A stretch of DNA of 64,000 bases, from contig NC_051101.1 of the NCBI RefSeq assembly GCF_901709675.1, forward strand, positions 1,916,501 to 1,980,500, written 5' to 3'. Under the pieces are notes generated by a model. That model was not told the origin of the DNA and ran no database searches. It saw only the letters and a program-made list of their open reading frames with translations. How positions within the stretch are numbered: position 1 is the stretch's first letter; the number at the start of each line of letters is the position of its first letter. Origin of the DNA: Syngnathus acus. Taxonomy: Eukaryota > Chordata > Actinopteri > Syngnathiformes > Syngnathidae. Shown in pieces: positions 39,521 to 51,932 of this stretch. Position numbers and translations under genes: made by a program.

Positions 39521-42500
39521 GTCTACTGCTTCGTTAACAACAACAAACTGAAGTCAAAGTTCTCTCAAGAGGCCGTCAAGTTCGTCAACCGAGGGGCAAC
39601 GCAAGCTCATCAGTATCTCCAAAAGTTCATGGTTTACAGAAGTACTAGGTGTTGGTCTGTTCCAAGCAGGCTTCCATCTCAATCAAAATAAAGCCCTTAA
39701 AACTAACAAACAACTTGTGACTTACTAACTCGCCTTGCCTTTGCGAGAGCTTCCATTTCCCTGCTCGTTGTTGGTATGCAAGTGGGTTTACGCAACACGC
39801 TCAACAACACAACCAAACCGAGGGATCTCTTAATTTGGGTTCTGATCCAAATACTAACGACCACTGCGGAATAAACACGGCTGCCCATCACTAACACCGT
39901 ACCGCGACTGCACAAAACGAGAGCTTGCTAGAGTTAGCTAGCAAGCAGAGAGACAAATGCACAACGAGTGCTGGTTGATCTTTCGTTCCCACTTTTGTTC
40001 ACAGCTGCGCTTGAGCTGAAGCATGCAAACCTCTCAATGACGACAACAAAAGTACAGGAACCCGCCTTCGGGTAAAAAAATGGCGGTGGCACACTGACCG
40101 ACACAATCTAGTCAACGCAAAACCGAATAAACAAAAAAAAGTTTGTTCTATTTGTCAGAAGCGGGTTGGAAACTGTTCCTGGCAAGCGGTGGAAGGCCGG
40201 CATGTGCGTGTCAGAGTTGCAACACCGCAACGGGGCTGGATGGGACATGCTGGCTTACTGGAAGTTAGAGAAGATATCCTGTTTGCATCTTTATTCGTGC
40301 CACCGTGCCTGCTGACTGATTGCGCCCACGCTGTGCGGCTACACAGTTGCAAACAACATTCCACTCTTCTGCCTCCGACTGTTTCGGAGCAAGGTTCACC
40401 CAGCACGCAAGCTGTTTTGGCCGAGATAGCACATTTTAATCAAACAACTTATCATACTTGTAGGAATTTTCCAGACGCACCACTCAAAAAAAGTTGTGGA
40501 TATTCAGATTTGGGGTGAAACATCAGGAAGAAATTCGAATAACTTCATTTAAAATGTTAACATCTCCAAGCCAATTTTAGTGTGCCAAGGCACATATTTG
40601 ACCAATTAGAAAAATATAAATGACGATCTAGAACTCACTTGAGGGTTAAGACCCAAGCACGGACGACTGCTAGGCTGAGGTTAACCGCAGCGTTAGCGCA
40701 CAGATCACAACCAACTGCACTTACTTCCTCGCCCTTGGCCAAAATGTCATCAACCGATTGTTTTGAAAATTCCATCCAGTACAAAAAAAAAGAAGGATGC
40801 ACAAAACCAGGCAGGGATTTGAGTGATTGTTTTGTTTTGTTTTGTTTTGTTTTGTTTTGTTTTGTTTTGTTTTGTTTTGTTTTGTTTTGTTTTGTACTGG
40901 CATGCGCATGACAGCAGTATTGTTTTGACAGGCCTTTGCTCAACTCTGATGGTGATTTTCAAAAACATGCAGAAAGTGTCGACATCTGAGAAAGATCGTC
41001 TGACCGCTAATAATCCGCGTCATCCGACATTGGCTCAGACGACCGTTGACACGGTCCCCCCCGACTTTGTTCTTTTTCACTTCGTCAGTGCTTCTACTGT
41101 ATCACTCTTGCTTCCTCCTCCTTCCCCCGTTCAAGCTTACAAAAGACCTTTTGTTTCAATTCCTCTGCGACAGCAACAAAAAAAACTAATCCATGTTTAG
41201 CAATGTCACATGGGGATGATGAGTGTTTCGGCAACGACACAGAGTACAAAAACAGCGGTGGCAACTCTAAAAGTGCCAACCAAGAAAACGCCAACATTTG
41301 TTTCGCTCACTTGTGAGGAGGTCCCCCCCCCATCCCCCATCATACATGGTTATCATGCGTTATCACGACGTGGTGCTAATTACCCGAGCAAGCCAACTCC
41401 ACTAAACTTTGTTCCTGTACCAAATTATCTCAAAGTCCCAAAGGGCAAGGACCACGACACGTTTATCGCACGTCTAACTACAGCTGCATTAAAAAAGTTC
41501 TTCCTACTGCTGTACACATGCAATTAGGTGTTTAGAACCCCAAAGAAGGGGGTAGCATGTGTGTGTGTGTGTGTGTGTGTTGGGGCCAGACCGTCCGTCC
41601 AGGCGTCGCCAGTGGCATTTGCATGAGAAAGCCCAAGCAAAGTCTGCCTTCTGACTTGACATCCTGCTGCTACTTGCTGTTTTTATTCACGAGGCCACTT
41701 GGTGATGTCGTGAACATTCAACACCTGCTGAGTTGACAAAATAGGCCCTTCTGCCAATGAGCAGGGGAGTGGGCAGTGGGGTCAAGGGACAAATTAACCT
41801 GGAATGTCTGCATAAAGCGGTCTGGTGTTTTAAAATCTGTGAAGTACATTTATCAACAAGATTGAGAAAGATTAGTAGGATTTGGTTCACATCAGCAAAA
41901 GCTACTAAACTTTACAAAGTTACCAAACATGATGAAACTTTTTGATCCAAAACACATTTTGTAATTTAAAATCACGACTTAAAGTGATATCATGACATTG
42001 ATGTCAGCAAATTAAACTGTGTAAAGGGGCATGTACGCGATCCGGTGTCATGTAAAACTCATGATAAAAGTCAGAGGAGAAATTTTGACTGACAGTTTTT
42101 TTGGTGATTAACTGTCAACTTATCCGAAGAGAAGTGTGGCATCAACATCATCCAAATAAAATACAAAATCTCCGGTTGTGTTTTGAAAAGGACACATTTT
42201 CTGTCAATTCATTATGATTATGAAAACTTAACTTTACATAAAAACTGTCTACTACAAAAGGAAGGACATTAAAAAGCACACACTCGCCAATATGTAAATG
42301 AGAAATTTAACAGGCACTGTTCATGGTGTTTTTCTTAATAAAGCAAAACTTCAACATTTACTCTAAACTAGGGTGGCAAAAAATATAATTAGAGTCACAG
42401 GATTAATCTCCAGAGCTTCAAGCTTGTTGTTTTGCTTCACGTTGCGCAAAAGAGAGCGCGCAAGAGGAACGGATGCGAGGCAAGGACGCGCGCGCGCGCG

Positions 42501-42652
42501 CGTGTGTGTGTGCACGTCACGTACACGCTCGAGAACTTCGGACGAGACACGACTTCGTGGAAGGGGGCGGGGGAGGTGTACTGGCCGTCGATGGGGGCTT
42601 GTGAGTGCGCGTAAACAAGCCCCGCCCACTTCTACGCACGCTCGCCAGCGGC
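39521..42652. other. Spacer upstream of apoE
   Basis: The first 170 bases are the 3' UTR of the apoA-IV-like gene. No gene is recognised in the remainder. It carries a (TTTTG)n tract (40829-40894), a (GT)n tract (41559-41581) and a CG/GT tract (42489-42510). A GC box (CCCCGCCCAC, 42620) lies just before the apoE TATA box. Confidence 0.5.
40829..40894. repeat. (TTTTG)n microsatellite
   Basis: About 13 uninterrupted TTTTG units, which create spurious repetitive open frames on both strands. Confidence 0.95.
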
Positions 42653-42707
42653 CTATAAAACTTGCGAGTCACTGCGGACTCGACAGGATCAACCTCGACC
42701 GTTTCAG
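42653..42707 (+). promoter_or_regulatory. apoE core promoter and non-coding exon 1
   Basis: A TATA box CTATAAAA lies at 42653-42660, with a GC box about 30 bases upstream. Exon 1 ends at CCGTTTCAG/GTGAGA (42707); exon 2 starts after TTTTTCCAG at 42831. Confidence 0.75.
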
Positions 42708-42852
42708 GTGAGACCAGAACGGAGACTGAATAAAAAACCAAAAACAATCAATGAAAAGCTATTCGAAATTTTCGGTAAAACATTTTCATTTTTGGTTCAT
42801 AATGTTATTTGTTTGTTGCCCTTTTTCCAGGAGTATCTGTCTGCAACTGACC

Positions 42853-44640
42853 ATGAAGGCTGTAGCTCTCGTCCTTGTCCTGGCAGTCCTCACTGGTGAG
42901 CCCCCCCACTTCACAATAAAACTATAGTGCAGGCAGCATGTGCGATTTTGTAAGTCGATTTGACTTGCTACAAATCTCCAAACAAAAATGAACTCGCATA
43001 TTATTGTCTGCCTGACGTTGCTGGCATAGACTGAGATGAACAAATAGAAAGCAAATGAAAATGTGCATCATTTCACACGGTGGTGGCTCATCTCCATCGC
43101 AGGCTGCAATGCCCGCGTGGTGCGCCAGGCCGACGCCACCCCAGACCACTGGGTGCAGACCGTGGACCGCTTCTGGGAGTACGTCTCCGATCTGAATCAG
43201 AAGGCCGATGGAGTCGTTCAGACCATCAAGAGTTCGCAGCTCAACCGGGAGCTTGAGTAAGTCCTTTGTTAAATAATTAAAGCCACCCTGGGGTTGCAAT
43301 TACTTATCAATACCACAAGATGGCACTCAAAACCATGCATCAAACATGGACACAATCACAAACCTGTAATAGCGGTTTAGTAATTATTCACCACAAACGT
43401 ACCACCACCACCCAAACCACAATTATTCACCACAAACCTACCACCTCAACCCGAAACCTATTAACAGCATGAGCTTAAATGACACTGGAAAACAATTATT
43501 CAACAAAAATGCCAATTGTGCCTGCTTCAAGCCATTTGATGTTTATATTTACATTTAGCAATTACAATTACGCATGCATCATTTTGCCTTACAAAAAGTC
43601 TGTTAGCTCAATACTGACACACAATGATAAACGCCAGGCAAGCAAAACTAGCATTGATGTTGCAGTACTGCTCAACAGAACAGTGGAGCCAGATTAGATT
43701 CAAATAAAAAACGCATACATTTGTATCTGTGTTCCACCATCAAATGTGGACTACTATACTGACCCCTGGTGGCCAAGATGTGTACATCACAAGGAGTAGC
43801 AAAATGTCAACTGATCAAATTCTTTTTTACCTTTAGCCACGTATTGAGATAGGTATGAAATGGTCTTTCATTAGCGCGTGACGGCCCTCCTTTTCCTTTC
43901 GGTCGGTAGCACTCTGATCACGGACACCATGGCCGAGCTGACGACGTACAAGAACGACCTCCAGGCCAAGCTGAGTGCCTCAGCCCCCACTGGCCAGCTG
44001 GCCACCGACCTGCAGCTGCTGGCCAACCGGCTTCAGAAGGACATGCTGGACGCCAAAGAGCGCAGCGGCGACTACCTGGCCGAGCTCAAGACCATGGCGG
44101 AAACCAACTCGGGCGACGTGCGAGGCCGCATCAACGCCTACACCAACAAGCTGAGGAAGCGCCTCAGCAAGGACACCGAGGACATCCGCAAGTGAGTTCA
44201 AGCCTGGCTTTTAAGCTAAATGCATTTTTTCAGGGAATTATGGGGGAACAAATTGCTCAAATTCTAACGCTGGTGTGGTCTTCCCTCACACCAGCATTGT
44301 GGCCACCTACCTGGGCGAGCTCCAGTCGCGCACCTCCCAGAACCTGGATGCCGTGAGGCAGCAGGTGGAGCCATTCGTCGAGCAGGCTGGCGACACCGCC
44401 TCCCAAAAGATGTCCGACCTCTCGACTGTGCTGAAGACCCAGGCCCAAGGTCTAGGCCAGCAGCTGGAGAGTCAGGCCGAGGGCCTGAGGACCCAGCTGG
44501 AGGCAACGGCCGAGGAGCTGCGCACCTCCCTGGAGGGCAAGCTCGACGAGCTGACCGAGCTCTTTGCTCCGCTCACCGCCCAAATCCGCGAGAAGTTGGA
44601 CACCATCGTGGAGTCGGTCAAGGAGACCGCCTCGGCTTGA
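42853..44640 (+). CDS. apoe: Apolipoprotein E
   Basis: Coding exons 42853-42895, 43103-43256, 43910-44191 and 44295-44640; 274 codons. ApoE directs uptake of remnant lipoproteins through LDL-receptor family proteins. Seen: signal peptide MKAVALVLVLAVLTG, an N-terminal helix bundle (DRFWEYVSDLNQKADG, LQLLANRLQKDMLDAKER), and the basic receptor- and heparin-binding helix LRKRLSKDTEDIR (147-159), which closely matches human LRKRLLRDADDLQ. A C-terminal lipid-binding part follows (AEGLRTQLEATAEELRTSLE, then REKLDTIVESVKETASA). The position after tomm40 and before apoC1 fits. An intron interrupts the coding region directly after the receptor-binding helix (44192-44294), where mammalian APOE has a single last exon. 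The last exon runs to the stop; AGTAAA at 44941 may serve as the polyadenylation signal. Confidence 0.95.
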
Positions 44641-45023
44641 CGGGTGATGCTTTGAGAGGGTCTGTCAGACCTGGGAAGGAGGAAGTTGAGAGTTACTGAT
44701 TCCATCGTCACTTTGTTGCTCTCCGGTGTTCAGTTCAGTTTGTCGCGCTTGTAGAAAAACCGTCACCGAGGAGGCCTTAGGCCAAATTGCCTTTCAAGTC
44801 TTTCAAGTAACACAATTAACTGACTGAAGATGCGATAATGACAATCAGCCACTAGGTAGCGCTGCCTCGCTTGTTGTTGCTTGTAACCCAGTATCGTTCA
44901 TATTTTGCATCTTGCTGCCTGCCTGCTGCTCTCTGTTGCCAGTAAAGAAACAAGTCCCAAAATACCACTCTTGTTTTCTCCTTTTTTCTTCCACACACCC
45001 GAGAAAACAAATTAAAAAAGTAA

Positions 45024-45043
45024 AATATATCTATCTATATCTA

Positions 45044-45096
<53 letters not shown>

Positions 45097-45120
45097 GTTT
45101 ATATATATATGTATGTATAT
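45024..45120. repeat. AT-rich TATC/TA/TATG microsatellite
   Basis: CTATCTAT units followed by about 20 TA units and several GTAT units. Confidence 0.9.
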
Positions 45121-45164
45121 TTCATATACATTTATTGACACACAAATAAAATAAAATGTACAGA

Positions 45165-45252
45165 TGAGAGGGTGACCGTACTTCGCGGATTTCACTTATC
45201 GCGGGTGGTTTTTGGAACCAATTATCCGCGATAAACGAGGGATTACTGTATA
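45165..45252. repeat. MITE-like unit with CGCGGAT/ATCCGCG inverted core
   Basis: Reads ACTTCGCGGATTTCACTTAT, then TCGCGGGTGG, then ATTATCCGCGATAAACGAGG and GATTACTGTA. Related ends occur near 1285-1312. The pattern is that of a small non-autonomous DNA element common in fish. Confidence 0.5.
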
Positions 45253-46430
45253 TATATTTATGTATATACGTATGTCACAGACGGTGATGCTCCTTCATAT
45301 CTGATTTTCAATGACTGTATTTCATCATATGATACCAAGCACGCAACGGCAGACCCAAGACAAAGTCCTGGCCAGCTGTGTGCATGTGTGTGTGTGTGTG
45401 TGGCTTTTTGCCAATGATATTCACGCTCAAGTTCAGAGTGTTATCCATCTCAAACAAAGTGCACTACAGAGCAGTCGCTCAGCATGTCTGCTCCATCTGT
45501 GTCCCAATAACATTCCTTCAAAAAACAAAATCTCCTGAAATAAACAGGTGCTTGACTGCGAGTAACCCCTAAAAAAAAAGCTGCAGAGATTTGAGCTCCT
45601 ATGAAAAATTCGGCCCTTTCCCTCCTTCTTTCCTAGCGATGTTTATTGCCGAGGCACTTTGACGCTCCTCCCTCCTCCAGTTTTTCAAGAGGGAGTTTAC
45701 AGGCAGGAAGGAGATGGAGATGAACTTCAAACCAAATGGCCACTTGAAGGTGTGAAAGCAAAGCAGAGCAAAGATGGCCAACTTCCTTGCATTAGCAAAG
45801 AGGCAGGGAGGCGGGGAATTAAGTTCAGACAGCACAATCAGTCTGCTTTATTTCCCTCTTACAAGAAAAGAGGAACGTCTGGGCAAGAAAAAGTGAAGCA
45901 ATCCAATCCCTTTGCTGCTGCTTTATATGCAAACAAGCTGACTGTGACGGGACACTGCAATGTAGGTCACAGGAGGTAATGGACCTTTGCTATCAGCGAT
46001 GAAAACAATCATTTAAAAAAGGAGCAAAAATAATACAAAATGCAGAACAAACATTAACGGCGCAAAATGAGTGAGTTAGTGATTGTGTGTGCTCACTCAA
46101 AAGCTTGATTAGATTTGGGGTCGGAAGGAGCATCCAAGAATTGAAAGGGCTCCTGATGCAATCAGCACTCAAGTCAATTGGCATCTCACGTCTCACTGAT
46201 CAAAGAACGCCACTCCTGACTGATGCTTGAACCAGTAAAACAATTCACACAATATGTAATATATGTGGTTTTTTTTTTTACAGCGGTTGCGATGAGCTTT
46301 TATGCCAAATGAAATGACTGACCGTTGTTTTGGCATCTCAACCCCTGATATGGCGACGGTGACACGATCAGTAAAAAAAAAAAAAATCGGGGGGGTGTGC
46401 TTGTTGGAGTGCGTCACATCTGTGCAAGCA

Positions 46431-46487
46431 TATAAAGACACACGCGTGCTTACAAACACACACAAACACAGACATTTCCAACAACAG
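46431..46487 (+). promoter_or_regulatory. apoC1 TATA box and non-coding exon 1
   Basis: TATAAAG at 46431-46437; exon 1 ends at ACAACAG/GTAGGA (46487). The acceptor CTCTCAG at 46644 immediately precedes the start codon. Confidence 0.7.
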
Positions 46488-46644
46488 GTAGGAAACGACT
46501 TGAAGGTTTTCAAATGAAATTTAAAGTTGTCGTTTTTTTTTTTATTAAAATTTTGACCACAACATTAAGTGGTTCTTTTTCAGAACTTGACATTTAGCAG
46601 TTTTGTAAAAACTTGAATGCATACTTTCTCCTCCTTCCTCTCAG

Positions 46645-47031
46645 ATGATGAAAGCTTACCTGGCAGTCGCCGTGCTCCTGCTGGCTCTGATCGCCTACAC
46701 GGGTAAGCAGTGAGTTCATAGGGTCATCAATGGCCCATTTTCAAAATGATCATTCACTTAATTCCTTTATGCCCGCTCACAGATGCTCAGGATGAGACCA
46801 TAGAGGAGAAGTTGAGTCGCTACGGCGATCGGGTGGCGGAAGTGTTCAACGACATGGCGGCCAACACCAAGGAGTCCTTTGACAACTTCACCAACAGCCA
46901 ATTTGCCAACAACGTCAAGTACGTTCAGAATCAACAACACACGCACGCTCACACACACACCTTGAAAATGAGCAATTGTGCATTTGTGCTCCAACAGGAA
47001 CTGGTTTAAGAAACAGTTTGGCTCCGATTAG
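46645..47031 (+). CDS. apoc1: Apolipoprotein C-I
   Basis: Coding exons 46645-46702, 46783-46918 and 46998-47031; 75 codons. A small secreted apolipoprotein; the family modulates CETP, LCAT and receptor uptake of VLDL. Seen: a signal peptide (MMKAYLAVAVLLLALIAYT) and a mature part of about 55 residues made of two amphipathic helices (DETIEEKLSRYGDRVAEVF, ESFDNFTNSQFANNVKNWF) ending KKQFGSD. Size, helical plan and the lysine/aromatic C-terminus fit ApoC-I, as does the place directly after apoE. Two ATGs stand in a row at 46645 and 46648; either may be used. AATAAA at 47206. Confidence 0.9.
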
Positions 47032-49231
47032 GACCTTGGAGTGTGCAGCCTTCGCCCGAAGCTGGTCGTCTTCAGACTTCGCTCTGCTGGTTAAACGCTC
47101 GCTTTACTCTCAGTGCGGACGCGTTACATTGAATCCATTTCAATGGCTTTGTTAAAACATTCAGTTGTACTTTTGGAAATATGTCCAAAGTGTGTTGAAT
47201 ATGTGAATAAATGAACAACTGTTCAGAAAACAACAAGGTGCTTTCGATTGTGTTTGCACGCCATCGCTGCGGTGGTGAAGCAAAAAAGAAGAGTTGGTTG
47301 AAATCCAGACTAATAACCCAAAAGAAAATAAACACCGAATCAATGTGAAGGACTTCAATGAATAGAAGCAAAATGTAGGGGGAATCAAAAGCTCACAAAT
47401 GGACTACAAGTCCCAGAATGCATTGCGAGGCCATTCACACTCGCAGCGCTGATTTGTCTGCGTGGCCCACAACGGACAAAGTCGATTTCCATGATATGGC
47501 CACTTTTGCAGTGATAACAGATGATTTTTTCCAAAATATTTTTTTGGTCCCAAATAAATTGAAATGTTGAATCATAACTGTTGTATTGTCATTATTTCCA
47601 TGTTTGCCAATGTTAGCTTTCTTAGCGAGGCTTTCAAGCATAACCGCTAGCACTGCAAATCTGAGGAGGGCTCATCGGCGATTGTGTTTTGACCAACTCT
47701 TAAAACAACTGTTCTAACTTTTAAAAGGACTAAAACCAAGTAAATGCATTTTTTATAAAAAAAAAAAAAAAAAAAAAAGACCACATGAGAAATAACTTTC
47801 TTTGACTGATTCCCTCCTTTAACGTGGCTGTTTGAATCCACTCATCAAAATCATCAAGTGGCGACGATGAAGCGGTGTGTGCGCATCAATTGTGTCAACG
47901 GGAGCAAAGGTGACTGCCAACATGGCGGCTTTCTTCGCGAGCGCTTTCACAAGAGCCGGACTAAAGTTTACGCCGGTTAATGATCCACCGTTGCTTCACT
48001 GAAGGCTGATGCCTGGAAGACCGCCCGGCGACGGAGAGGTCATCAGACACGTTGGCCTGTGTCAAGACCTTTCCAGTATTTAAAAAAAAAAAAAAAAGAT
48101 TGTTATTTGATATATTCCATTTTATTTTTCATCTCTTTTGTAACAGCTTCAAAATCACTTGCAGTCACTTATTTGCGACTGGACCGACTTGGCTAGCTTG
48201 CAAATTGTATCAAACTGGACGGTTGGAATCAATTTAAGCATGCTAGAAGACTTTTGATTATGATTGTTTTTTATTTTGTTTGGACTAATTCAATCAAATA
48301 TTTTTAGAGTGGGCTTGTTTTTCATTTTCGGGGGAATTTGTGAAGGTTTTATTAGTTGATTTTTTTTAAATTAGTTTTGGCAAACTCTAACAACCTTAGT
48401 ATGCCCTCAGCAAACTTTTAGACGATTGTCAGCCGGGCCCGCCCCCGCAGCACAGGTTCAATGCTCGTAGGCCTGCAACTCAGGACTTTGCTGACTGACC
48501 GGAAAGGGCTCTTGTTTTAAAGACCGTCAGTTTGACCATTTTGTGAAAAAAATAAAAATCAATCTCCAATAATCAGAAGAATCACTCGGGCTAATCTTTA
48601 ACTAACAATCAGATCTTTACTGACTGGATGGAAATGTACTGATTCTCTCGTTTTGCTCCTTCGCATGAAGATGACCCACATGCAGCTTTGCTTAACCCTC
48701 ACCCCCATTCCCAACGGCACAAACAAAGTCTGCTGTGTTTCAACAGCTGCGGGATGAGGGCTGTTGTTGCTTCAGCGATCGGATTGATTTTTTTTTTTGC
48801 CATGGACTCTGCCCACAGAAACCTCGGACCGGGGCCGAACACGTTTATCACATGGATGCTCTTTTCTACACGCCCTAATCGGTCCCGCTCGATCAGATCA
48901 GAGACTTTGACTGGTCGGCAAACACATCAGCGAAACATCAGCCAAACGGGCTGCAATACTCCATCCAAAGGGCACTCGCCCGCAAGTGAGCGCCCGCTCG
49001 TCGAAGAGCGCCGATGCAGGTGACGGACGACGGCCTCGAAAAGTGCTTCAAGCTTTTGAGTGAGCAATACTCATTTGAGTCAATGCTGGAAAGGAAGACA
49101 GAAGGCCAGCCACAGTTCTCAAACTATCATGAGAGTTTGTCAGGCAAACACCAACGAGCTAATTATTTAACTGCCACGCTCAACTCAAACAAAAAGTCAG
49201 GCCATGGGGACCAATGTACGACCTGTGGCCT
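47032..49231. other. Spacer between apoC1 and apoC4
   Basis: The apoC1 3' UTR, then 2 kb without a recognised gene. It includes an A homopolymer of about 24 at 47756-47779 and another near 48080. Open frames at 48688-49238 have no family features. Confidence 0.4.
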
Positions 49232-49320
49232 TATATAAATAAAATGGCTCAATAACACTCGTTTCATTCAACTCGCCTACGCCGGAGCGGATGAATTTAA
49301 GACAAACAAACAAACAAAAG
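49232..49320 (+). promoter_or_regulatory. apoC4 TATA box and non-coding exon 1
   Basis: TATATAAAT at 49232-49240; exon 1 ends at AACAAAAG/GTACAT (49320). The acceptor GACGGCAG at 49429 directly precedes the start codon. Confidence 0.65.
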
Positions 49321-49429
49321 GTACATTGTTCCTCATTTTCATTGTTTTTCTCTTTTAAAAGCGACAACTCCCTCAACTCGGTGGCCTACTAACAATCTAT
49401 CAATCCCGTTTCTGTTTGTCTGACGGCAG

Positions 49430-49900
49430 ATGAGATTTCTCGTCATTGCGCTCATTTTGCTGGTTCAAGGTAAGTTTGATTGGTCCTGCTTATTTTGCTT
49501 TTCTGACAACTGACAAACTATACTTCCAGCATGCGGGTCGCTTCGGGCGCAGACGCTGGCGCCGGATGCCAGCGAGTCGCCGGGAGTCCTGCAAAGACTG
49601 CTTGACAAGGCTCGGTATTGCCCGCACTTCAATGCGCTTCAACACACGCACACATACCCCGATCCAGATGTACCGTGGCTCAAGCAGCCTACTTGTGCAC
49701 ACAGCGCGGCCAAAGAGAAGGTAGAGATGGTGAGGGACACGGTGACGGGCTTTGCGAGCGAGTACTACGACGAACACATCCAGCCGACGGTGGACAGCTA
49801 CAGCCGATGGGCGGCAGGCGTCAGCGACGCGGCCAGGGAGAAGATCCTGGACTACTTGCCCTTCTTTGCCACCAACACCAGCAGCCAAGGAGCCATGTAA
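49430..49900 (+). CDS. apoc4: Apolipoprotein C-IV
   Basis: Coding exons 49430-49469, 49530-49614 and 49705-49900; 106 codons. A small secreted apolipoprotein of VLDL/HDL. Seen: signal peptide MRFLVIALILLVQACG, an amphipathic segment (VLQRLLDKARAAKEKVEMVR) and the block GFASEYYDEHIQPTVDSYSR, which matches the [20 protein letters not shown] block I recall from mammalian APOC4. A helix (DAAREKILDYLPFF) follows, then an NTS sequon near the C-terminus. The gene order apoE-apoC1-apoC4 is the mammalian order. A signal of the ATTAAA type lies at 49917, 17 bases after the stop, so the 3' UTR is very short. Confidence 0.82.
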
Positions 49901-50990
49901 CAGCAAATGTTGCATCATTAAAGCAACAACACAAAGCGTGTGCTTGAACAACAAAGTCTGTGCTTGTGCTACACCACAATCAACAAATTCGACACATTCG
50001 AACAGTTTGGCCGAGTAGATCAGTCAAGGCGAGATGCGGGTAGGCACCCAAATTTATTAGGGCAAGATGGAATGTTTCGAAAACACTTCCACACTGTCGA
50101 AACAAGAGCAAGAACTATGGTGGTCCCAAAGGTGAAAAGATGATGTTCATTATGTTGCAATTCTTCTTTGACATTCATCTTTTTCAAAGAGACTCCAGCG
50201 AGTCGGTTTCTGTTTCTGCAATGCCAAAGATTGAAATGCGATGAGTGGAACGGCTTTCGCAAGCCAGGAAGTAAGTTGGCTGTGTTCGCTCCCACAATGG
50301 CGCAATCACCACTTTCTATGAAAATAGAAAAAGAAAGAAAGAAAGCTCTACTCAAGGACACGGTTAGACTGCGCCGGTTGGCCGGAGAGTTTGATTGCAC
50401 ACGCCGCTGCATAAGAAAGTGCACTTGCAGTTCTTTTGTGTTTGTTTCCTCGCATGAACCTCTGCGGAGGCTTAGCGAGTGTCAGCTAAGGAAGACCACA
50501 TTAAATTTTACTGCTATAGCAAGACATTCGTATTTTTCCGTGCCCGACGTACCGACCTCCATGGTCATCATTTTGTCCGAATTTTGGCGATGACCCAAAC
50601 GAAAATGGTTGCTGGCTCATTTCATGAAGAGGCACATGATGCATCTCGAAAGGGACAAAGGGTCACTTTGCAAAAGTTCAGCGAGGTGGCGTCCAGACCA
50701 ATGCTCCTGACCTCGCTAATAATCTAATCGACGGATGGGCAGTTTTACGAGCGAGCTGTAGATTAAGACGTATGTACAAAGCGACTTGTGCGCTATCAGG
50801 TGGGTCTCCGGGTGCATTATGAATACGCACCACGGCAGATGTTGCGCAACACCCAATTGGGTTTTCAAGCAAATGTCATGTACACTGGACTTTGTTTAGC
50901 TGATGTGTGCGTGGGTGCCCTTGCCTTGCCTTGTGTGTGTGTGCGTGTGTGTGTGTCCTGATCAGATGACGTGTGCACGCAGTCCCCCCC
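49901..50990. other. Spacer between apoC4 and apoA2
   Basis: No recognised gene. An open frame at 50168-50593 has no family features. GT-rich simple sequence at 50932-50957 lies just before the apoA2 promoter. Confidence 0.4.
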
Positions 50991-51170
50991 TATATCATCT
51001 GGTCCAGATGTGAGCTCCCAGTTGCAGACAACTCACTTTCAGAGCAGACTGTCACTTCTGGAAACCAGACGCAATCAATAGCAGGTAAGCCTTCCATTTC
51101 AAGCTTTTTTCTCAAAAGCACGAGCCAATTATGATTAAAGATGTTCAATATGTTTCTTCTCCTTTCAGAC

Positions 51171-51932
51171 ATGAACACAAAGTACGCCATCGCCCTGATC
51201 CTGGCTCTGCAGGGTAAGAAAAGAAAAAGCATGATGTATAAGTTTGAAGTTAAAGTAGTAGCTCTACTGAGTCCAAACATGCGCAAGATGTCTCAATGCG
51301 ATTGGCAGAATCGCGCCCTTCAGGAGAGAACAAAAACATTCCAACAGATTCCCGTGTAAAAAGACGCTCAAAGTCAAATGTGCCGATTGGGCGTTTCAAT
51401 GCAACTTGCTTTGAGCATCAGCCTAATGTTGCCTGCTGTGTTTTCTCACGGCAGTCTCCATGAGCCTGTGCGAAGTTCCCGCACCGGACCAGGAGCTTGT
51501 GGATAAATACAACACCTTGAAGGGCGTCTTCTACAAGCGTCTGATCAACGCTTACGGCAAAATCCAGGCAGCTGTGGCCCCATTAGTTGAGAAAATGGGA
51601 GAGAGCGACCAGGGCGCCAAGGCCAAAGAGTACTTGGAGGATCTGCAGACCAAGCCCGAGCTCCAGGCCATCATCAAGGTTGGCAGGTGAGTGTTTGGAA
51701 AAGCCACACACAGTTGCGCACTTGAGCTTTTCGTGGCACGTGGAACTTACGCACGCACGCACGTCTGCTGCTTAGCGGGATAGTTGAAGAGGTCGGCCCC
51801 CTGGTGGACAAAGCCCGCACATCCGTCCTGGGCCTGTACGGACACTACCTGCGCCCCCAGATCGGCGAGTACCTGAACGACGCCATCAACAATATCAAGG
51901 TTTACCTGGACAAGTTCCTACCCGCCCAGTAA
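51171..51932 (+). CDS. apoa2: Apolipoprotein A-II (fish 14-kDa apolipoprotein type)
   Basis: Coding exons 51171-51213, 51455-51686 and 51776-51932; 143 codons. A major HDL apolipoprotein in fish plasma. Seen: signal peptide [20 protein letters not shown], the start [20 protein letters not shown], then amphipathic helices ([40 protein letters not shown]) and the end [13 protein letters not shown]. These blocks are those I know from fish ApoA-II / Apo-14 kDa. Phases 1 and 2 at the exon joins equal those of the other genes in the cluster. The non-coding exon 1 ends at AATAGCAG/GTAAGC (51084); only a weak TATA (TATATC, 50991) precedes it. AATAAA at 52152. It lies between apoC4 and apoC2, a place with no counterpart in the human cluster. 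Confidence 0.9.

Larger units (their letters stand above)
44641..46430. other. Spacer between apoE and apoC1
   Basis: Contains the apoE 3' UTR, a long TA/TATG tract (45024-45120), a short MITE-like unit (45165-45252) and no recognisable gene. Confidence 0.45.

Noticed and set aside
40635-41200. Repetitive frames reading NKTKQ or FVLFC
   Set aside because: Created by the (TTTTG)n microsatellite on the two strands.
50168-50593. 141-codon plus-strand frame between apoC4 and apoA2
   Set aside because: Has some basic clusters (KKALLKDTVRLRR) but no recognisable family and no transcription signals.
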